From Paralichthys olivaceus (Eukaryota; Chordata; Actinopteri; Pleuronectiformes; Paralichthyidae), in the NCBI RefSeq assembly GCF_024713975.1, contig NC_091093.1:25920501-25984500 (forward strand): a DNA stretch of 64,000 nucleotides. Reading direction: 5' to 3'. The notes under the pieces are model-generated. The model saw only the letters and a list, made by a program, of their open reading frames with translations. It was not told the DNA's origin and ran no database searches. Positions 18,501-32,292 of this stretch are shown here, one piece after another; positions within the stretch are counted from its first letter, which is position 1, and each line of letters begins with the position of its first letter. A program made the translations under genes and the position numbers.

Positions 18501-21500
18501 AATCTCATGGTCAGAGGTAATGAGTTGCTTTTATTTAAGTTTTCCTTCATTAAGACGAAAGGTTTTAATAAGAGTTAAACAAGCATGTGCTTTATTATTC
18601 AGAAAGTCTGTGATCCCCATCAAGTATCTGGCACCTACACGGATTAAACCACGGACACGTCAGCACGCACACTGTGACACATGTCTTTTCTTTCATACAG
18701 CCGAGTCAGATCTTCTCAGCAGGTGTTCGTCTCTTGAATGTCTTTCTTCTCTCCGTGACCTCCATCACCTTGACCTGCCCGACTGCAGCTGGCCACACCG
18801 GCTGCACCAGTTAACTTCAATGGGCCTTTTGTTTCCCTTTATCAACTCCACTGAAACAATCCTCCGATTTATTAAATACGTTGCGCATACTTCCATCCAC
18901 GCATACACACACGTGTTCACACACATCACTTCACATTAGACTTCCAGAGACTTCTTAGGAATGATGTTTTGTCTCAACTGTAGAATTAATTTTAAACGTA
19001 GAAAATGACGGCGAGGAGAAACATGCAGAGCGTTTGTTGCTCATCAAGATTTATGTCTTGTATGCGTGACGGCAGTTCACCCGACACGTCACTGACTTCA
19101 TAGAAGTTGCAGAGAAAAAGTTGCAGAAGTTTTTGGCCCACGCCTACGTCCATTGTCTCAACTGGAACATCTTCCATTGCCCCCTTTAGATAAACCCCCT
19201 CCCCAGAAACTTCATCTGGTACATTTTTGATCAGAGACGAGCCCAGAAAACAGCGGGCGGCATCTAAATTATGCAGCCGTCCACATCCTCTTAGGGGCAA
19301 AAGTAGAGTTGGGTTGAGTTGTCAAAGGGAACAAGCCATGACAGGCCTGTGCGTGGGGGGGAGTGGTGAGCATGCATTATGAATGGTGCTAAGTACGCCT
19401 CAGATGGAGGAGCTGAGTGGAGGCGATGGAGGGCGATGGGATGGTGCCAACTCATAGGCTGCCCGTGGGTAAAGCACTTCACTTTACCCCCCAAAAAAAC
19501 ATTTGTTCTCCTTCAGTTCCTCCATTACAGCTCACGTCTTTTCAACACAGCTCATAGCATGAATCTAAAATGTCCACCTGAAGCACAGAGCCGCCGCTTT
19601 CCCAAATAAAATCCATGCACTCGCTTGGCAACGAAAAGAGAGCAGGGGACAACCGATAGATGGAAATAGACTGCACTCAGGAGTCAGGTGGATTTCAAAC
19701 AGTTCAGATGTGCTCTTTAAATAACTTCCTACTTTTCTTGTGCAACAATTAAGTCAATCTTCTTCTTTTTGTTAAAATGCTTGAGACGATCCTATCTGTG
19801 TATTTTAGGCATTTAGTCCTTGAAACTCATCAAGAGCGACTGACTAACAAAGTCAAACTAAAGCGCATTCAGCATAAAGTGGCTTTTTTCCATCATTAAG
19901 AAGAAATTCAGACTGAAAAGTCCTCCAGCGTATTTCAGTGTCTTGGCTTCTGCAGGAAGTTTGACTTAGAGACTTTAGAGATTACAAGATTGGATAAATA
20001 TCAACAAATAGCTGAAGGCCGAAATAATATATTTGAAAAGTTCATGTAATGTAGTCTGTTTCTTTTTTAAACATTCTGCAGGTTTATTTCATTTATCAAC
20101 TTATTCACACATTTCTTTCTGTTTCTTAGTCTTGATAAACACTCTCCTCCAGACTATCCACTGTGTCTGGTAGACGATGAATGTTTATTTCCCTTGTAGG
20201 TTCAGTTGTGTTGATTTCTATTGAAATACACAAAGAGTATTACAATAAAAATGTATATTTATGTCACATGTTCAGGGAATAAGATGCATGAAGTTGAAAA
20301 ATAGAGACAAAACAAACACAAGCGTGTTGCAAATTGATTCTATCCGGTGTGGTACAATCGAGCTTTACTGATATGCTATCAATTACTTTTCAAAATGGCG
20401 ACCACCGAGGTCCGCTTCCTGTACAAAATGTCCCATGATCCTCCAGCCCTGGTTATGCAGCCAGACTGGGAAATCCCACTGGACCCCTGTGCCGCTCAGC
20501 TGAATCTCCTAACCAGGTTTAATATTTGATGAAATTAGTTCTGCTCACTGCTCCTGTGCTCTTACTGCTGCTGAATGCCTCCCAGCCTCAAACGCCAACC
20601 TGAATTCTCCTCTCCAGTTAATGGTCGGAGCGTTTCACTCGTAATAAGTGATGATTTAAAGCTATTTGCAAAGAAAATTCTACTTTAAGAAAGTACTGAT
20701 TTTTGCAGGGGCCTGTGAATTGGAAGCAGTTATTGTGAATCATATTTTAATATCCATCTTGTTCAAGAGGAAACTGAACAGGTGAAAATATACTGAATGA
20801 GAGAAAGTATTTTGTGAAATCCTAAATGTCTGTGTTCAGTTATGTCTGAGCAGACTCTCGCCTGCCAGAGGAGCTAAACTCTGCAGGAAGGTGCCTGACT
20901 ATCCAAACATGTTAAAGGGTTAGTTAGGATACTTTTGGCAGCTCATCTTGCAGAAATAAACATCACATAGTTTTAAAGCACAACACACGGCTCTAAAATA
21001 AGATTTAACCAGAACAAAGTACAGAATCTTTAGTGGAGTGCTTGATCTTCCTCTCAAACATCTTTGTGTGACTTCACTTTTAAACAAATCCAAATAGTTT
21101 CAGTCAATCTGTGCCCACAGCCTCTGGTATAAACTTCTTAAGTGTCTCGCAGATTCAAATAATATAATTTTTTAAGTTCTCGACATCAACAAAACATAAA
21201 CCCGCAACTATATATTAAGCAAAAACAAGCAGTCGCACATTTAATCCACACATGCAGCCAACAAGCTCAACCTCTGTATCTTCATATGTGATCAACATAA
21301 ATAGAATAGGTGAAGTCTAAATAAACATACGTGTACATCATATATGAAAATAATAAGCCGTGTCATGCCAGTCACCCTACATCTGATCCAGCAGAAGTTT
21401 GATCACAACATCTTCCTTCACAAAAACCTTCATACAAAACAAAATAAAAATAAAATCAAGAATCTCCAATTTAATTAAAATGTATAAGCTATTTGTGATG

Positions 21501-22441
21501 CACTCTATATTTGTAATAATAATAATAGTGAGTCAACTTTTAGCTTTTCTTTGTTGAATTCATTCATTCATTAGTTTTTATTTAATCCAAACATTTACCG
21601 AACAGTGTGGTGCACATGAGCAATATTTTAAATTAGACCATTTCATAACCACCCTGCTGCCTGTGGAAAGAGAATAATCCAACTCCATGGATATCTCACA
21701 GTGTTATGTTGAAATATACAAATTGACAGTTTGCATATCGATGGCAGATTGTTATCTCACACTCACAATCATCTTACTCTCCATTACCTTTTATATCCTG
21801 TTCAGTGAGAAACAAAACAATCAAAAACAGCTCATTTTGAGCCAACTCTTCATTTTCACGGGGCTTCTCAAAGTTTTCTAACTGGACTGACTTAAATTTG
21901 ATTTAAGTATTTTTAAAAAAGGTGAAATATAAGTGAAAGGTTCTGGGCTCAATATCCCTTAAACGCAGGAAGGAACGACAATCAGCAGTAAAACTGTGAG
22001 GAAGAGCAAAGAGGTTTTAGTTCAGTGACCCCACTGTTTTAAAACCAGGAATAAGTCAGTGTTCATGTGTTTGTCACTAGGTTGTAATAAATTGCAGATG
22101 TCACACTCTGAACTCAAGTTTCAGGATGAGCAAAGCTGCGTAAAAGGCCGGTGTTTATTTGGAACAGATTGATTTAGTGTCTCTGAGTGGGACCGAACTA
22201 CATCCTGCTGCTATTAGCTGCCTTGTTATTGTCCATTAGATGAGAGCCATGCATCGGATCTGTGGAGCAGAGAGGGAACAGGAGAATGTGCGTTGAACAT
22301 GTGTTTGGATTCGAGTCCAGTGATTGATGGTCAGCTGTGAGCTTCACCTACCATCGCTACCAGAGAGAGATCGCACTGCACCGAAGACTGAGCTGCAGGA
22401 GACGTGGTCAGAGTTAAGAGAGAGATTCAAAGAATATATCA

Positions 22442-22544
22442 AATATCTATCCATCTATCCATCTATCCCTCTATCCCTCTCTCTATCTATCTATCTATCT
22501 ATCCCTCTATCCCTCCCTTATTGCTTTCTCTCTCTATCTCTCTG

Positions 22545-22606
<62 letters not shown>

Positions 22607-22811
22607 CCTCTATCCCTCTATCCCTCTATCCCTCTCTCTATTGCTTTCTCTCTCTCTCTCTCTCTATCTATCCATCCTATCTATCTATCTGTCTATCCAT
22701 TTATCTATCTATCTATCCATCTATCCATCTATCTATCTATCTATCTATCCATCTATCCATCTATCCATCTATCCATCGATCTATCTATCCCTCTATCTAT
22801 CTATCTATCCC

Positions 22812-22853
<42 letters not shown>

Positions 22854-22907
22854 CATCTATCCATCTATCCATCGATCTATCTATCCCTCTATCTATCTAT
22901 CTATCCC

Positions 22908-22979
<72 letters not shown>

Positions 22980-22982
22980 CCT
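22442..22982 (+). repeat. Compound (ATCT)n tetranucleotide array, about 540 bp
   Basis: Long runs of ATCT are interspersed with CCCT and CCAT variants, with short CTCTCT interruptions near 22530 and 22640. A higher-order block (CCATCTATCCATCGATCTATCTATCCCTC) recurs at about 22750-22820 and 22850-22920. The apparent ORFs of up to 239 aa (Ile-Tyr-Leu-Ser repeats) are artefacts of the array. It should be highly polymorphic in length. Confidence 0.97.
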
Positions 22983-25324
22983 ACCTACCATCAGAATTAT
23001 TGCTAAAACAAAGAGTTCATCAGAAACAGTAGGTTGTGTTTAATCTGCAGTAATGTTCCACAGAGCTTCAGGTTAATAATACTTTCGATTTTCTCTGTTG
23101 TCACCAAACATTTTGTGTTTATATGATTTTAATAAGAACAACGTATTTCAACTCCTCAGACATTTTGAGCTGCTGCAGCGGGCCGCGCTGCATTTCTCAC
23201 GTTTCTCACACTTTTAGATGCAAACATCACATCACAGGTTAGAGTCCACAATGATTTGCTGAAACTTTAATGTCCTCTCCGTTGGTGCCTCATCCCTCAC
23301 GACACAGAAATAGCACGCTGACGCTCTCAGAGAGCACTGGTGGCAGACAGAAGCATGTTCGCCTGTCAGCACAGTTCTTCGAAAGCCTCTATTAGTCAGC
23401 CCATAAAAAAACCCGATAGAATTATCTCAAGAATGATGTGTTTGTTGTGAGTTATGTACCATCGACCTTTGGCATTGTTTAGTGATTTTGCAGGCTGCTA
23501 TGGATCTCTTAATCGAAACAATCCCAAAAGACCTAGTTTGATAACGTTATGAAGCAGCGAGGTATCATGGGAATGGTCTCATCACCTGATGCAACCTGAA
23601 GTTTTAGCCAAGACAAGCAAAGCCACAAGTTAAACAGATATGATGCATGAGATGTTCTGTTACCATGAATCAAATTGGGGATTTCTCTGGATTTGAACAT
23701 TGTTTGAAACATTCTTGATGATGTAAGTTGTTTTTAATGAGGAATTGTTTCGTTGCCTATTACATCTTTAGCTCAGTTGTGTTTTGAAGTTTCCTTGTTT
23801 GGCTTTTCATCACCGTGATGCATTTGCAGAAACATGTTTATTTTAGGTAAGAAGAGAATAGAAAAGAATGTTCACCAAAGACAAACAGCGGCACCTCATT
23901 CCAGTGGCTCAAGTCTTCAGCGTGACACACACATCATCATCATATAAACATAATAAACACACAGCTGCCTCAAATAAACACACACTGTTCTAATCTAATA
24001 AGTGGAAGTAACCGTGGTTCATTTAAAGAATTCCCTGATGAGGAATTATATCCAGCAGCAATAACGACCGTTTCTGTTGAGCTGAATCCAAATCATGTAA
24101 ATACCAGTTACCTTTATCAGGCGTGTGAGGATGTGGAATTCCACATGTGAAAATTGAGCTTCCCTGTATTTCATTAGGCCTCAGACACTTGTGACGAAGT
24201 CCTCGGTGTTTATGTGTGGGCAGTAGGTAGTTTACATTCCACGGACCCTGCCCAGCATTACCACGTCTCAGAGTTGTGTTACCGTATAAATGTGCCGGAG
24301 GAGATTGTCCTCGCTGTCTGGCTGCAGATGGAGGGCGTTGCAGACACCGGAGGGTCCGATAGTTATCTGAAGGCGTTTCTGTCTTTGAAATCCCTGCAGT
24401 GGTTGAATATCTATGATCTTCTGCAAACTATTTCATAATAGATTGATCTATTACAGCTTCGAGGAAACGCAACAGTGCATTCTGATAACAGCAAGAGAAA
24501 TCAGACGGTTTCTTTACAGTCCCTAACTACTTTATTTAATCTCTGCAGGGATTTCAGTTTTATCGGCTGCATCTGCTTAATTTACAGATCAGGAAACTCG
24601 GTGGTTCAGTTAAACATGTCTTTCCTCTGTCTGCTGACATCTGTCTTCTCATCTCCACCGAGGAGATTTGTTTATCCGTTTGTAAGTTAGCAGAATATCT
24701 CAAAAACTCGTTTACAGATTTCAGTAAGAGTTCGGCAGCGGGCCAAGAATGTTTTTGGTGCAGAGCCAAGACTTTTTTTAAGAAGGTTACATAACGGGAT
24801 AAATTTGTGAAGCCCTGTAACAGAGGCTTTACCCCACCTCTGTCAATGTCATGTGACCCCCTGCATGTGTAATTAGCAACAGAATCTAAAATAACTCATT
24901 TAGAGGATTAATCGACCCTTGCTGAATACTTACAGTTCCTTTAGTCCCTCTAGTGGTGGGAAAGCTTTTGAGAAATATATAAATCTGTCGTTGAATCTGC
25001 TGAAGTTTAAAAATAATTGTTTGTATGGGAATCAACAGCCATTCATCAGTTCTCCAGTAGTTCTGTGCAGCCGCGGGCAGATGCAGTGAGCAAGCTTGAT
25101 TTTATAAAAGTGTTAATTTGACTAAATCTGGTAAAAAAAAGTAACGTGCAAATCAATGTTTTCAAATCTTTTCGACAAGATGCAACATGTACGTAACAGG
25201 CGTTTACATGTGTTGGTGCAGTTTTTCATACACAAAGTCAGGCTACGTGTTTCTTAATGCAAAGCTAACTTAGCCACGTCCTTGCTCCAGCTCAATACTT
25301 TCTTCAGGGTTTGATTTAGTGTAA

Positions 25325-25430
25325 CCATAAAGATGGACAACATGACAATTCCTCAAAAGTGAAGCCAAATCATCTGGATTGCCCCCTGGTGGCAGATCGC
25401 AGTATAGGTTATTAACCGTCACTTTCAGTT
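25325..25430 (+). repeat. Dispersed repeat fragment, copy B
   Basis: It shares GTGAAGCCAAATCA, GCCCCCTGGTG and CAGTATAGGT with the fragment at 3041-3110 and extends further upstream (CATAAAGATGGACAACATGA). A second GCCCCCTGTTG block follows near 25480. No ORF is present. Confidence 0.6.
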
Positions 25431-27519
25431 AACATTTGTTGCCTTTGTTTTTACGTTTATGCATTTGTTTGTGTGTTATCGCCCCCTGTTGACCATGTAA
25501 GCCCTTGGCAGCAATGTCCACTGCATCACACGCCTGCTTGAGTGAGACAGACAAAACGGAGATCCACTTACAAACCATAATATATGACTGTACTAGAACT
25601 GAGATGAACTCATCAACCTTTTCATCTGACTCTCAGAAATAAAGCAACATCTACACATCTCAGAAAAGTTGCTGTTAGAGCCCATCATCGCCAGAAGACC
25701 AAAAAAATGTACATAGAACAAGTTATTCAGATCTTTGACTTCAGTAAAAGTTGTAGTACCAGAATGTAGAAATAAATCTGTACATTAAATGAGTACATAT
25801 TACACAATGTTGTCACATTTACAACCTTCATGTACGTTTTCGACTGTAAATATGTTTCTGCTCTTTATAGAAAAAAAACATGATTTTCCAAATTGGATTT
25901 TATATTTTTGGTGTATTTTGGGGTCAATATGTTGATATGTCAAGGTAAGAAAATAAATAATTGTCTGGTCATACAACATAATTGCATGTTAAACATATTT
26001 AATGTGGTATACAGTATATAAGGACAACTTTAAAAACACCCTGAACTCCCAAGGGGTTAAACTCAATCTTCTGCATATTTATCTCTTTCCATCTCCTTGC
26101 ATGACAAACCACCACCCCCCTCTCTTAATCCTCCTCTTTTCCATTCTCTTTTGCATCTTCTTTCCCTTTTTTTCCTGCTTTCTTTTTCCCACCCACTTCA
26201 CGTCCCCCTGAGGAGCTGGCAGCAGACGTCCAGATCCCGCCGGCCGCTGCTCGCTGGGAATCTGCTGCCCTTTGGTTTAAATAGCACAACCCTCCGTGTC
26301 CTATATCCCATACACAAACAGGAAGTGAGGACCTTATTGCTGAGGGAGGATGTTGTGAAAGTATTTATTTTAATTTAATTATGTGTCATACAGCACTGAA
26401 ATATCACTATAAATCAGCTGGTTTCTTAGGTTCATTTATTTCCTCACAAATATCTTTAAATAATCACTTTTAATTCTGATGTTTTTCCCATGTTAAAACG
26501 ATCTCAGTGGAGTTTTTCTTTTATCTCCCAGTTTCACTTCATGAGAAAATGAGTGTTTAAACGGCCCCAGTGGGTCTTTTCTCCAGCATTTCCTCTTGTG
26601 AGGAATGCTCAGAGTGGGAGTATTTCTGTGCGATAGGAAAGACTTTGATATTAACTCTCCTCCAGCAAATTTGAAGGTTAAGAATAAGATCATCTCTGTC
26701 CTGTCTTTCCTCCAAGACCCCAAAATATATGTGTGATAAAGACAAAGACACAGACAGGCTGTCAGGGAGGGAAAAAGAAACAGATTTGTTATTTCTGAGC
26801 TGCAAACAATATGCAACACACAATCTCACAGTAGTCCCCCAATCTGGCAAATCTCTCGGAACATTTTTCAGCTTGTAGTTTTGTTTTCTGCGTCGTATGA
26901 AACAATAAACACAGTCGCTGCTGGCACTGACTTTGTTGTCATTGGAGAAAACATAACAGCCCTGAGATCGAGGAGCGGCGGAGGCAATGAACTGGGGTTA
27001 TTTTGTCCGACCAATGTGAGGAGGCCCCTGAAGTTCTGATGTGGCTGACATTAATATTTAACGCTGATGTTTATGTCGTCAGTGTCACGGAGGAACCTGG
27101 TGAACGGGCCTCTGCAGGAAAGCTGTGAAGTGTTTCTGTCGTGATACTGTCAGCACCACGATCAGTCATGAACATCTGGACCACGAGGGGACAGAGGAAG
27201 ACAATGGTGGCTCTGCAGAGGTTATGACTTTTAGTTCAGCTGATCACGGGGTGGATGATTAAGGTTTCTTTGAGATCTAACATTAAGAGGAATTGGTGAT
27301 ACACAAGCTGTGTCTTGTCATGTTCCTCAGCTTCTCTATTTGATTGATTTACACACATTTTGACTTGTGATCGCACGAAAAGCATTTGACACATACGAGT
27401 AATGTGCATTTTAATTTATCTCGTTTTATTTTATTGTTAATGACACAAAATCTTTGTACATACTGTTGTTATTATTTTTATGTAGAGGCCTGTTTTGTCA
27501 ATGTACGACATTTAGTAAT

Positions 27520-27945
27520 GTCCAGTACCCCCACCACCAAACTAAAACCTCTGCGCACGCCAGATACAGTTTTCTCAAAATTGGTTTTCCGGTCGTTTGT
27601 ATCACACTGGTGTATTTCCAAGTGTTGATGTTTTGTTGATAAGTTTGGTTTTAAGTAGTTAATTAAAGCTATGAAAGAGGCTGAGACGTCTTGATTGACA
27701 GCTGAGACTTACTCGTGATTGATTGAGCGTGTGTGAAGGTGGGACTTAGCTGCCATGGCCCCACACCACGATCATTACTGCACAGATGACAGCGTTCTTA
27801 TCGGGGATGGTCTGGCTTCATTTCTGGATGGTGGGAGGAAGTTGATGTTTACAGTCAATGGTAGAGACCAAAACAGAGATAAAAAGGAAAGTGAATATTG
27901 GACTTCTGTTATATCCAGTGGATACAAACACCTCTCTGAATAAAT
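27520..27945 (+). repeat. Probable dispersed repeat with a short ORF
   Basis: The stretch includes GAGGCTGAGACGTCTTGATTGACAGCTGAGACT and, further on, a GGATGGTCTGGCTTCATTTCTGG block. I recognise these as parts of a common percomorph repeat. The 62-codon ORF at 27755-27943 lies inside it and is most likely not a gene. The family assignment is from memory, so confidence is moderate. Confidence 0.4.
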
Positions 27946-28559
27946 TATACTATCACACAATGTTTTCTTCCTGAATACGCAGCTCTTTACTATGCTGTGT
28001 CCACGACTTAATTACATTGCAACAAAGCAGATTAATAATTGTAGCTTTAAGATTAACTTCTCCTCAGGAAATGCACGTTTCAAACAAAAAAAAAAAAAAA
28101 AAACTTGTTTACTTCCTCCATTTTCTCAATGTCATCTATTTCAATTCCCTCTTAGAAACTGTGAAAAGACCTGATGCAAGATGGCAGCTGTAAAACTGGA
28201 GGGCAGCTGTTACATGAAATGAAAGTGAAGCATTAAAGTGTTATTTGTTGTCTGCTGGAATTTAACATTTAAATACACTTTCTTCTGAAAAATCTAGATA
28301 ATAAAGCTGGTATGCTTGATGCATGTATGAGCGGTGCCGTATATAAGGGTTGATTGATTTCAAGCAATCGTGGTAACTTCTCCACCCCCTCTCTGTCCTC
28401 TCTGCCTCTCGCAGCTGATATGTCCAACAAGTGTCAGCTAAAGGACAACAGATAGAATAAAAGGATAAGTGGTGCTATCACTTCCTAAAAGGGTAATAAA
28501 GATATTGCTCGTTTAAATTCTTTCAATAAAAATCCTCAGTTGAAGTAATCCACATTTAT

Positions 28560-28760
28560 ACGGCTCATGTCATCCTGAAGGCGCGGCCACATGCATGCCT
28601 TTGATTGGCTTTAATGTATTCATGAAGGGGGCTATTTATTGGACAAAGTATTCACGAAACGTCATGAACGGCGTCCCGCGCCTCCATTGCTCGGTGTGTG
28701 GGTGAAAAAGCTTCAAAGTTTCCCTGGACCTCCAAATGGATGTTTGGCTGTACCACAGAG
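28560..28760. promoter_or_regulatory. Possible conserved regulatory element or cryptic promoter
   Basis: A CpG-richer island stands out in AT-rich intergenic DNA. It holds an inverted CCAAT motif (TGATTGG, 28602-28608), a MEF2-like CTATTTATT (28632-28640) and CpG-containing CGAAACGTCATGAACGGCGTC. There is no ORF or repeat similarity I can see. This is a composition-based guess. Confidence 0.25.
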
Positions 28761-31164
28761 GACACGGAGAACACAAGCTAAGTGCTTTAGCAGCGGGTGA
28801 CGCTAATGCAGCAGGACAGGCTCAGCGTGGCGTGAAGTCGAAGAGTGCTGTGTGAGGTGACTTATGGGACAATGGGGCCGCTTTTCGCAAATAAAACATG
28901 AGGCTTATCCAGAGCCTCTGAACTATTCAGTCTCGGTTTCTGTCAGGTGTTGGTGGGGAGAAACAGAAAGAGAGAGGGGGGGGGGGGGTTGATTTAATGC
29001 TCCTGAGCTGTTTGGATTATCTGCTGGATACAATGACGGGTAATTCAGTGAAAATCATACATTTGCAGAATCCTATTAACTCATTGACATCCACTTTCCA
29101 CTTTAGTTTCCTCTTGAGTGGGTCCAATGTTGTTAAAAGCATCATATTCAACACTATCTGACATTTTCATTCACTGCATTTATAAATTCTTTTTTTTTTA
29201 CAGCTGAACCATCTAATCAAATGGAAATACCTGATATATCTTGTGCATCACTTTACACACACTTCCACCTAAATGTATTCTAATCTTTATAAATCACAAA
29301 CCATCGAGACAGGAGGGTTATTAAAAGCTTTCTGGTCACAGGAATCACAAAATAAGTTGTCTGATAAAATAGAGAGATCAATCTAAGAGGTCACAAGCTC
29401 ATTATCAGGGCAAAAATAAGAGGAAACAACACAAGACAGTGTGATCTTTTAATTTCTTTAATTTCTGTTAATATTAGGTCATGAGACAAAGAAGCCTGTC
29501 CTTCATGCAGTTTTATGTGACAGATTCTTACAATCTGTCATGTGGGACCAGCTGTGATGTAAAAGAAGAAGACAAGTCCTCCAGCAGGTCCATGAAAAAC
29601 ATGTCCTCCAGCTTCTTCACTTAATGAGAAACAATTTGAACAATCACAGTTTTTGAATGAAGCTTTATCGTCTAAATAATCAATGATCATACGATAAAAG
29701 TTTCAACCCTCAATTATGTAAACCCTCTATATATATACACAGAAGGAAGAGGTCTGTGAATATAGCTCCGAACACATTACTTTAAATCCCACTGTATGAA
29801 TAATAGTTTGCACAGCACATCTACACAATCTATCTTTGGTAAAGATGGTGGTTGCCTCTTTGGACATAAAAGGTTCAGAGCTGTAGTGACTCATCTCTCT
29901 TTTTAACCCCTTGTGTCCCAGTCGTCTACGCTCTGCAAACACTGATTGTGTGAAGGAGATTTGGACATTTATCGAAAGTTGCATTAAAGAGTTGCAGGAG
30001 GAGGACAAGACAAAAGAAAATAAAACAAAAGGATCAATAAACATGTTTCCAGCTGACGGTTATGGTGATTGAACAATTTGTCTCGTCGGTCAGTAATAAG
30101 AGATCGGAACGCAACAAACAGGGTTTGACAAGGTGGATGGGAACATAATCCTGAGAAGAATCTTATTTTCTGACATCACTGTACTGCAGCTATTGGAAGT
30201 GTATGGTTTTATTAATTAACCAAACTCATAGCGATGAACTGTTTGCAATATGCATTACGAAATGTAAACATCCTCATACGTGAGGGAGCAAGAAAAGAAC
30301 AAACTCCAAATGAATCATTTGTGCAACAGAAATTTGGATGAAATTATAAAATCGCATTATCACAAATCCTCTCGTAGACAGTAAAGATAATAACGAATTC
30401 ATGTTCAACTCAGCAAATCTGAGTCTACTGTGTGCATAAGTGTGTCTTCTTGAAGTAAAGTTTAAACAGAGAGATTAGATTTGATATTTGATGTAATTAG
30501 TCCTGAATGCGTGGACGAGGTGCATGAAGATGGCGGCCTCCTGCGCATTAAAACCCTCATGACACAGACTGTCAGAGCTGCACATACACTGAATGAATTA
30601 ATGATCACTCAGCAGCACAGTCAATATTTCATAGGCAGCCACTGTTACTAAAATGACAAACAGAGCGTAATATAGGCTGTGTCAGTTTTAACATTTTCAA
30701 AGTAAAGTGCAACAGTGATGCTGACTGAAGTCGTTGTGGGACCAGTTTTACTGTGTTCTGGTTTATTCTCATAAAACATAATGTACGTCTGCACCTTACT
30801 ATAAAATTCTGCTGTATTGTTCCCAAAGGAGAAATGGAAACATAATAAAATGCTTGAAACGTATGATAGGAAACATGTCAGACACGTGATAAAACCCTCC
30901 ACACGCTCACATAAAACACCAAGTGATTCACATCCTGCTTTCCTTGTCCAATTTAGATATCAAAGTCTTCATTTCAGCCTCAGAACATATTGTACACTTA
31001 ATTCAAATCTGCCAAAACCACAAGAAGATCAGCAGGAAGGCTGACAGCTTTCTCCACGCTTCAACAGACAGCTGTACCTGGTTCTTAATTCAAATTCTAA
31101 ATCATTTACAATTACATATAATTCCAAATTTTGTTAAAATCCACATTGCAACTGACAATTATCA

Positions 31165-31420
31165 ATTAATCTGCTGATGGTTGATAAGTTAGTGAGAAAT
31201 TTCCATTACAAGGTCCTGAATTCTGAGGTGACATCTTAAATTGTTTCATTTTCTCCAAAATACAAAGATATTTAGTTCACAATGATATGAAACAGAGAAA
31301 ACCAGCAAATAAATACATTAGAGAAAGTGATGCCGGTGAATATTTGATATTTATGATGGAATATTTGGTCAAAATAGATGCTGGTTGATCCATTATCAAG
31401 TAATTGATTAAATCTGTAAT
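31165..31420 (+). repeat. Dispersed repeat (family R2), first of two neighbouring copies
   Basis: It contains TTCTGAGGTGACATCTTAAA, then AAAATACAAAGATATTTAGTTCACAATGATA, then ACAGAGAAAA and a tail rich in GATTAAAT. The same ordered blocks recur about 360 bases downstream in the same orientation. I recognise the layout from a widespread teleost repeat. Confidence 0.6.
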
Positions 31421-31514
31421 GAGTGAAGAATCTGAAATCTTCTTAAACACACAATCACATAATCTGCATGGTATGAAATTACAATTGATCTGCTGTGTAT
31501 GTTTTAGTAAATTC

Positions 31515-31745
31515 ATTTCTTGATCTATAAAATGTCCGGAAAATAGTGAGACATTTCTATCACAAGGTTTTTCTTCTGAGGTGACATCTTAAAACATTTC
31601 ATTTTATTCAACCAACAGACCAAAATACAACGATATGTAGTTCACAATGATACAAGACAGAGAAAAACAGGAAACGTGCATTTGAGAAGCTGAAACAGTG
31701 AAAATTGTTTTTAATAATGTTGTTTCATGTATTATTGATCCAGGA
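31515..31745 (+). repeat. Dispersed repeat (family R2), second copy
   Basis: The blocks TTCTGAGGTGACATCTTAAA, CAACCAACAGACCAAAATACAA, TAGTTCACAATGATA and CATTTGAGAAGCTGAAACAG match the first copy and the family layout. Two copies so close in the same direction suggest a local duplication or nested insertions. Confidence 0.6.
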
Positions 31746-32244
31746 TTCAATTCAGTGTCGATGTTTTATCTCTCATTTCATGCACAAATTCTAAAATCAT
31801 GTCATCGCAGTCGTTTGAGGTTTGAAATTAGAATTTCAAGCTGGTAAAACAATAAAACAAACGCCCTAATCTCTATTTGTGTTTGCTTGCTCCTCTGATC
31901 CACTGACTGTTTCCCTCTTTGTTTCTGCGTTCATCACTTGGGTTCACTATGTACAGAAACATGGTGGAGCTTCACTATTTTTAGATCAAATCACCGAGAA
32001 GTTAGAGTGAGACTACGTCCGTCCTCTCGCCCCCCCCCCCCTCCTCGCTCAGCCTGCCTGATTGTGTTCCTATACAAAGTCAGGAAACTGTCTGGCCTTT
32101 GAGAGCTGCCTTGTTGTGAGGAAACACACTGCATGCTGGGCTCCCGTCCAGGGCCAGGCTTCAACACACGAGACAAGAGGCCGTTACCCCACCCACGTCA
32201 CTCTTGCGTCAACCTGGATCCAACTCATTCAAACACCCACAGGC

Positions 32245-32292
32245 CATTATTATCATTATTATCATCATTATTATTATTATCAGGATTATTAT
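32245..32292 (+). repeat. (ATT/ATC)n trinucleotide microsatellite
   Basis: About 48 bases of mixed ATT and ATC triplets with one interruption. It is in intergenic DNA upstream of rbpms2. Confidence 0.85.

Noticed and set aside
18451-18939. 162-codon open frame in intergenic DNA
   Set aside because: It begins inside a reverse R1 repeat, has no recognisable domain or splice context, and its composition looks random.
22324-23043. Open frames of 239 and 200 codons (Ile-Tyr-Leu-Ser repeats)
   Set aside because: They are the translation of the ATCT tetranucleotide array, with no start context, conservation or domain.
27755-27943. 62-codon frame starting ATGGCCCC
   Set aside because: It lies inside what I take to be a common dispersed repeat, so a real gene is unlikely.
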